NCBI GenBank assembly: GCA_946626015.1
Contig: CAMOTT010000060.1
Coordinates: 1 to 10,237 of the forward strand
Source: an uncultured Clostridia bacterium
GTDB lineage: Bacteria; Bacillota; Clostridia; Oscillospirales; Acutalibacteraceae
Direction: 5' to 3'
Length of the DNA: 10,237 nucleotides
Made by a program: the position numbers and the translations under genes. Positions 7,174-10,237 of this stretch are shown piece by piece (the stretch's first letter is position 1; each line of letters opens with the position of its first letter). The notes beneath the pieces are model-generated. The model made no database searches and had not been told where the DNA came from. It saw only the letters and a list, made by a program, of their open reading frames with translations.

Positions 7174-8682
7174 ATGAGCAACAACAGCAATGATTTTGAC
7201 AAGATCCTGCAGAATCTTGACAGCAAACTTGAAAGCAAAAGGGAAGTTTATTCAGGTACTCCTCAAGGATCAAAGAAAAATTTTGATTATGATGAGTACA
7301 TGAAGAGCTATTCCGAAAAAAAGAAAAGGGAAGATGATGAAATAAGGAAGGCTGCCGAGGCTCAGCAGAACGCTTTCCGTCAGAACGCCATTCGTCAGCA
7401 GGAGCAGAGACGTATGGCGCGCCGTACTGACGAGGCTGCCGGTCAGCAACAGCAGACGCCCTACAAAAACGGGGTTTATTTCAGCAATCAGCGTCCCCGT
7501 ACAGCTCAGCAGACCTCCGGTCCGATTCCCGCAGATCGATCCTCCTCAGCAGGCGTTAAAAAGAACGGAAGAAATAAAAAGAGAAGGAAAGCGAGCTCCG
7601 GCGGCAGCAGGCGTATGACGGCCTTTAAGAGCGTTGCCCCGCTTTTGGCGCTGGTTCTTGTTTTTACGACCATTTTTTCCACCTTCGGCATCCTTTGCAT
7701 AAATGACGTGCTGGCTATCAACAGAAAGGATTCCCCCGTGACGGTGACCATCCCGGAGAATGCCACCACCGATCAGATAATAGATATCCTCGACAAAGAA
7801 GGGCTGATCTCTCAAAGCGAATTCTGCAAGGTTTTTTACAAGCTCACAAGCAAACTGAAAAATTCCAAAAAGCCCGAGTACCTTGCCGGCCCCTATGAGC
7901 TGAGCGCGGATATGGGACTTGAGGGAATGCTCAACGTGCTTAAGGGCAAGCAGAACAACGCGGAGACGGAAAAGCTTATTTTCCCCGAGGGATATTCCAT
8001 TTACCAGATTTTTGACAAGCTGGCCACCTACGGCGTATGTAAAGCGGATTATCTTTACACATCTCTTGATATTTCAAACTATAAATACAACTTTGTCCCG
8101 GAGCTTGAGAACAGCAGAGCCTGCTACAAACTGGAGGGCTATCTGTTCCCGGATACTTATGAATTTTATATCGGCGAAAATCCCATAAGCGCAATCAAGA
8201 GGTTCTTGTCCACCTTTGAATTAAAGTGGACGGAGGGCTGCAGGCAAAAGGCCAAGGAGCTGGGTATGACCACCAATCAGGTCGTGATCCTTGCCTCAAT
8301 AATCCAGAAGGAGGCGGCCAACAAATCCCAGATGGCAGGTATCTCCTCGGTGCTGCACAACCGTCTCAACGACCCGGTGAACTATCCTACCCTTGACTGC
8401 GACTCAACTTATGAATACGTTTCAAAATACCTTGCGCCCAAGATAGGCGAATCCGCAGCTCAGCAGTACATGAGCCTGTACAACACCTATTTGTGCGAGG
8501 GACTTCCTGTGGGAGCTATCTGCAATCCCGGCATGGATGCCATTGAGGCCGCTCTCAACCCGTCTGAAACGGATTACCATTACTTCCAGCACGACAAAAA
8601 CGGTAAGATATACTACGCCAGAAATTCCGCCGAGCAGGATAAGAACTCCTTTGAGGTGGCAAGGGCAAACAGCGCGGACTAA
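7174..8682 (+). CDS. mltG: Endolytic murein transglycosylase MltG
   Basis: MltG (YceG family) cuts nascent peptidoglycan glycan strands at the outer face of the membrane and is thought to set their length. The 502-residue protein has a cytoplasmic N-terminal region (1-150) rich in Lys, Arg, Gln and Ser and probably partly coiled (about 45-85). A single membrane helix follows (about 151-175). The LysM-like subdomain spans about 188-260, and the YceG catalytic domain runs to the C-terminus, with FPEGYSIYQI (270-279), LEGYLFPDTYEF (320-331), ASIIQKEA (374-381), YPTLDCDSTYEY (404-415) and GLPVGAICNPG (443-453). Glu380 matches catalytic Glu218 of E. coli. The glutamate two residues earlier in many homologues is Gln378 here. 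AGGAGG (7157-7162) marks the start. A long cytoplasmic tail is also known from pneumococcal MltG. It lies 28 bases after the cyclo-ligase gene and 33 before the U32 gene, an arrangement recalling Bacillus yrrL-yrrN-yrrO. Confidence 0.94.
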   Translation: MSNNSNDFDKILQNLDSKLESKREVYSGTPQGSKKNFDYDEYMKSYSEKKKREDDEIRKAAEAQQNAFRQNAIRQQEQRRMARRTDEAAGQQQQTPYKNGVYFSNQRPRTAQQTSGPIPADRSSSAGVKKNGRNKKRRKASSGGSRRMTAFKSVAPLLALVLVFTTIFSTFGILCINDVLAINRKDSPVTVTIPENATTDQIIDILDKEGLISQSEFCKVFYKLTSKLKNSKKPEYLAGPYELSADMGLEGMLNVLKGKQNNAETEKLIFPEGYSIYQIFDKLATYGVCKADYLYTSLDISNYKYNFVPELENSRACYKLEGYLFPDTYEFYIGENPISAIKRFLSTFELKWTEGCRQKAKELGMTTNQVVILASIIQKEAANKSQMAGISSVLHNRLNDPVNYPTLDCDSTYEYVSKYLAPKIGESAAQQYMSLYNTYLCEGLPVGAICNPGMDAIEAALNPSETDYHYFQHDKNGKIYYARNSAEQDKNSFEVARANSAD

Positions 8683-8715
8683 ACCGCGAATAACTCTCGG
8701 AAGGATCTGTTACAT

Positions 8716-9942
8716 TTGAAAATCAGCAGACCTGAGCTTTTAGCCCCGGCCGGGGATATGGAATGTCTGAAAGCCGCCGTGGATTTCGGAGCGGACGCAG
8801 TGTACCTTGCGGGCAACCGTTTCGGGATGAGGACTGCGCCTAAAAACTTTGATGCCGAGACCCTGCCGCAGGCGGTGGAGTATGCCCACAATAAGGGCGC
8901 AAGGGTGTACCTGACCTGCAACACGGTGCCCCGGAACGATGAACTGCCGGAGCTTCCGGAGCATATCCGTTGGACTTCCGGGAGCGGAATAGACGGATAT
9001 ATCGTGACGGATATAGGCGTCCTTGAACAGATAAAAAAACTCGCGCCTCAGTGTGAGATACATATCTCCACACAGGCAGGGATCACAAATTACGGCGCCG
9101 CCAACGCTTTCTACAATATGGGCGCCAAGCGCGTGGTGCTTGCAAGGGAGGTCTCCCTTAAAGAAGTGGCGGAGATAAGGCGGAACATTCCCCCGGATAT
9201 GGATATTGAGTGTTTTGTTCACGGGGCCATGTGCGTGTCCTTTTCCGGCAGATGTCTGCTCTCCTCTTACCTGACGGGCAGGGATTCCAACAGGGGAGAC
9301 TGCGCTCAGCCCTGCAGATGGAAATATTATCTGATGGAGGAGACCCGCCCGGGTGAATATTTCCCGATAAACGATGACGACAGCGGTACATATATCCTCA
9401 ACGCAAGAGATATGTGTATGATTGAACATATCCCGGAGCTCATAAACGCCGGAGTTTCAAGCTTTAAGATCGAGGGCCGCGCGAAATCCGCCTATTATGT
9501 GGCCACGGTGACAAACGCTTACAGGGCGGCCATTGACGCATATCTTGAAGCGCCCTCTGAGAATTTTGAACTCCCGGACTGGATAAGGGAGGAAGTTTTC
9601 AAGGTCAGCTACCGCGAATATTGCACAGGATTTTTCTTTGGAGCGCCCAATGAAAACGCGGAGATCTTTTATGACGGAGGCTACCGCAGAGAATGGGACG
9701 TTATGGCCATTGTGACGGACAGCGACGGGGAATTTGTCACAGCCGAGCAGAGAAACCGCTTTTTCGACGGGGATGAACTTGAGGTCATGGAGCGGGGCAA
9801 AGCGCCTTACAAGGTCAGGGCGGATGAGCTGCAAACCCTTGACGGCGAACGCATTGAGGCAACGCCCCACCCGAAAATGCCGTTTAAATTCAAGTGCTCT
9901 GCCGATATACCGGCCGGGGCTGTTTTGAGAAAAGCTAAATGA
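8716..9942 (+). CDS. U32-family protein, TrhP/YegQ-like tRNA wobble-uridine hydroxylation protein
   Basis: U32 proteins were long labelled collagenase-like peptidases. The YegQ/YrrN/YrrO branch is now known as TrhP and is needed for prephenate-dependent formation of 5-hydroxyuridine at tRNA position 34. This 408-residue protein begins RPELLAPAGDMECLKAAVDFGADAVYLAG (5-33), typical of that branch. The U32 signature ECFVHGAMCVSFSGRCLLS is at 165-183, followed by GDCAQPCRW (194-202). Cys173, Cys180, Cys196 and Cys200 are candidates for an iron-sulfur cluster. KIEGRAKSAYYVATVTNAYR (251-270) is also characteristic, and a small beta-rich domain (about 325-405) closes the protein. The start codon is TTG; it fits the family N-terminus, has GGAAGGA (8699-8705) ten bases upstream, and no better ATG lies nearby. 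It is the last gene before a terminator. Whether it is a TrhP1 or TrhP2 type cannot be told. Single-copy U32 proteins of other specificity remain possible. Confidence 0.88.
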   Translation: MKISRPELLAPAGDMECLKAAVDFGADAVYLAGNRFGMRTAPKNFDAETLPQAVEYAHNKGARVYLTCNTVPRNDELPELPEHIRWTSGSGIDGYIVTDIGVLEQIKKLAPQCEIHISTQAGITNYGAANAFYNMGAKRVVLAREVSLKEVAEIRRNIPPDMDIECFVHGAMCVSFSGRCLLSSYLTGRDSNRGDCAQPCRWKYYLMEETRPGEYFPINDDDSGTYILNARDMCMIEHIPELINAGVSSFKIEGRAKSAYYVATVTNAYRAAIDAYLEAPSENFELPDWIREEVFKVSYREYCTGFFFGAPNENAEIFYDGGYRREWDVMAIVTDSDGEFVTAEQRNRFFDGDELEVMERGKAPYKVRADELQTLDGERIEATPHPKMPFKFKCSADIPAGAVLRKAK

Positions 9943-9944
9943 TC

Positions 9945-9969
9945 AGAGCGGATAATATCCGCTCTTTTT
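9945..9969 (+). terminator. Intrinsic terminator after the U32 gene
   Basis: Two bases after the U32 stop, AGAGCGGAT (9945-9953) pairs perfectly with ATCCGCTCT (9957-9965) around a 3-base loop, and the right arm runs into five Ts (9965-9969). This has the form of an intrinsic terminator for the operon that begins at 5305. Its T-tract ends only 22 bases before the uvrC start, which is odd unless uvrC relies on read-through. Confidence 0.85.
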
Positions 9970-9991
9970 CGACTGATGAAAAGGTGAACTG

Positions 9992-10237
9992 ATGAGCGAC
10001 TTAACAAAACTGAGAAAGAAGGCAATGAAGCTGCCCCTGCTCCCGGGAGTTTATCTGATGAAAAACTCCCAGGGCAAGATCATCTATGTGGGCAAGGCCA
10101 AGGCGCTTAAAAACAGGGTCAGCCAGTATTTCGGCTCGCAGAACAATCACACCCTGAAGGTCAGGAAAATGGTCGAAAATGTGGAGGATTTTGATTTTAT
10201 CGTCACCGACAGCGAGTTTGAGGCGCTTGTGCTTGAA
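9992..10237 (+). CDS. uvrC: Excinuclease ABC subunit C, N-terminal part (cut by window edge)
   Basis: UvrC makes the two incisions around a DNA lesion held by UvrB in nucleotide excision repair. The 82 codons present encode most of the N-terminal GIY-YIG nuclease domain, which makes the 3' cut. LPGVYLMKNSQGKIIYVGKAKALKNRVSQYF (17-47) contains the GVY (19-21) and YVG (32-34) motif halves and the expected Arg42. Further on, DSEFEALVLE (73-82) holds the metal-binding glutamate (probably Glu77). The ATG is preceded by AAGGTGA (9981-9987) and gives the usual short family N-terminus. Family members are about 600 residues, so roughly 85% of the gene lies beyond the window. The reading frame is open to the edge with no sign of damage. 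A terminator hairpin lies just upstream. Confidence 0.96.
   Translation, partial: MSDLTKLRKKAMKLPLLPGVYLMKNSQGKIIYVGKAKALKNRVSQYFGSQNNHTLKVRKMVENVEDFDFIVTDSEFEALVLE

Noticed and set aside
8740..9429. A 229-codon open frame on the minus strand
   Set aside because: It lies wholly opposite the well-supported U32 gene, has no ribosome site or recognisable domain, and is cysteine- and histidine-rich in the way of antisense shadows.

Overview
This window looks like ordinary chromosomal housekeeping DNA from a low-to-mid G+C anaerobic member of the Clostridia, probably of the Ruminococcaceae/Oscillospiraceae type. The assignment rests on protein style: a clostridial thymidylate kinase with a DIHE lid, a membrane-anchored PrsA-like foldase, an MltG with a long cytoplasmic tail, and mltG next to a U32 tRNA-hydroxylation protein. 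Shine-Dalgarno sites are mostly strong and the stops are standard. This is an inference from recalled families, because no search could be run.

Layout. Bases 39-1556 (+) encode a sodium/proline symporter (PutP), followed by an intrinsic terminator. A second hairpin, a perfect 15-bp inverted repeat, ends the convergent minus-strand unit. That unit runs from about 5116 down to 1690 and carries a PrsA-like parvulin foldase (5042-3342) and then CTP synthase pyrG (3294-1690). A 262-bp A+T-rich divergent region (5043-5304) holds a plausible sigma-A promoter for each direction and a 12-bp palindrome between them. From 5305 to 9942 runs a tight plus-strand operon: thymidylate kinase, DJ-1/PfpI-family protein, 5-formyltetrahydrofolate cyclo-ligase, MltG endolytic transglycosylase and a U32-family TrhP-like protein. 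Gaps are 27, -10, 28 and 33 bases. A hairpin terminator then separates this operon from the start of uvrC, which is cut by the window edge after 82 codons.

How the genes work together. Pyrimidine nucleotide supply (CTP synthase, dTMP kinase) and folate one-carbon metabolism (cyclo-ligase) sit beside cell-envelope functions (PrsA-like foldase, MltG), tRNA wobble modification (U32), possible stress protection (DJ-1) and nucleotide excision repair (UvrC). These are functions that a growing cell needs together, not one pathway.

I found no mobile element, CRISPR array, phage gene, toxin-antitoxin pair, RNA gene or defence system, and no sign of an undescribed system. The observations worth a second look are modest: a foldase with a degenerate second parvulin domain, a terminator directly in front of uvrC with no room for a promoter, the mltG-U32 junction lacking the usual methyltransferase gene, and the divergent regulatory region.
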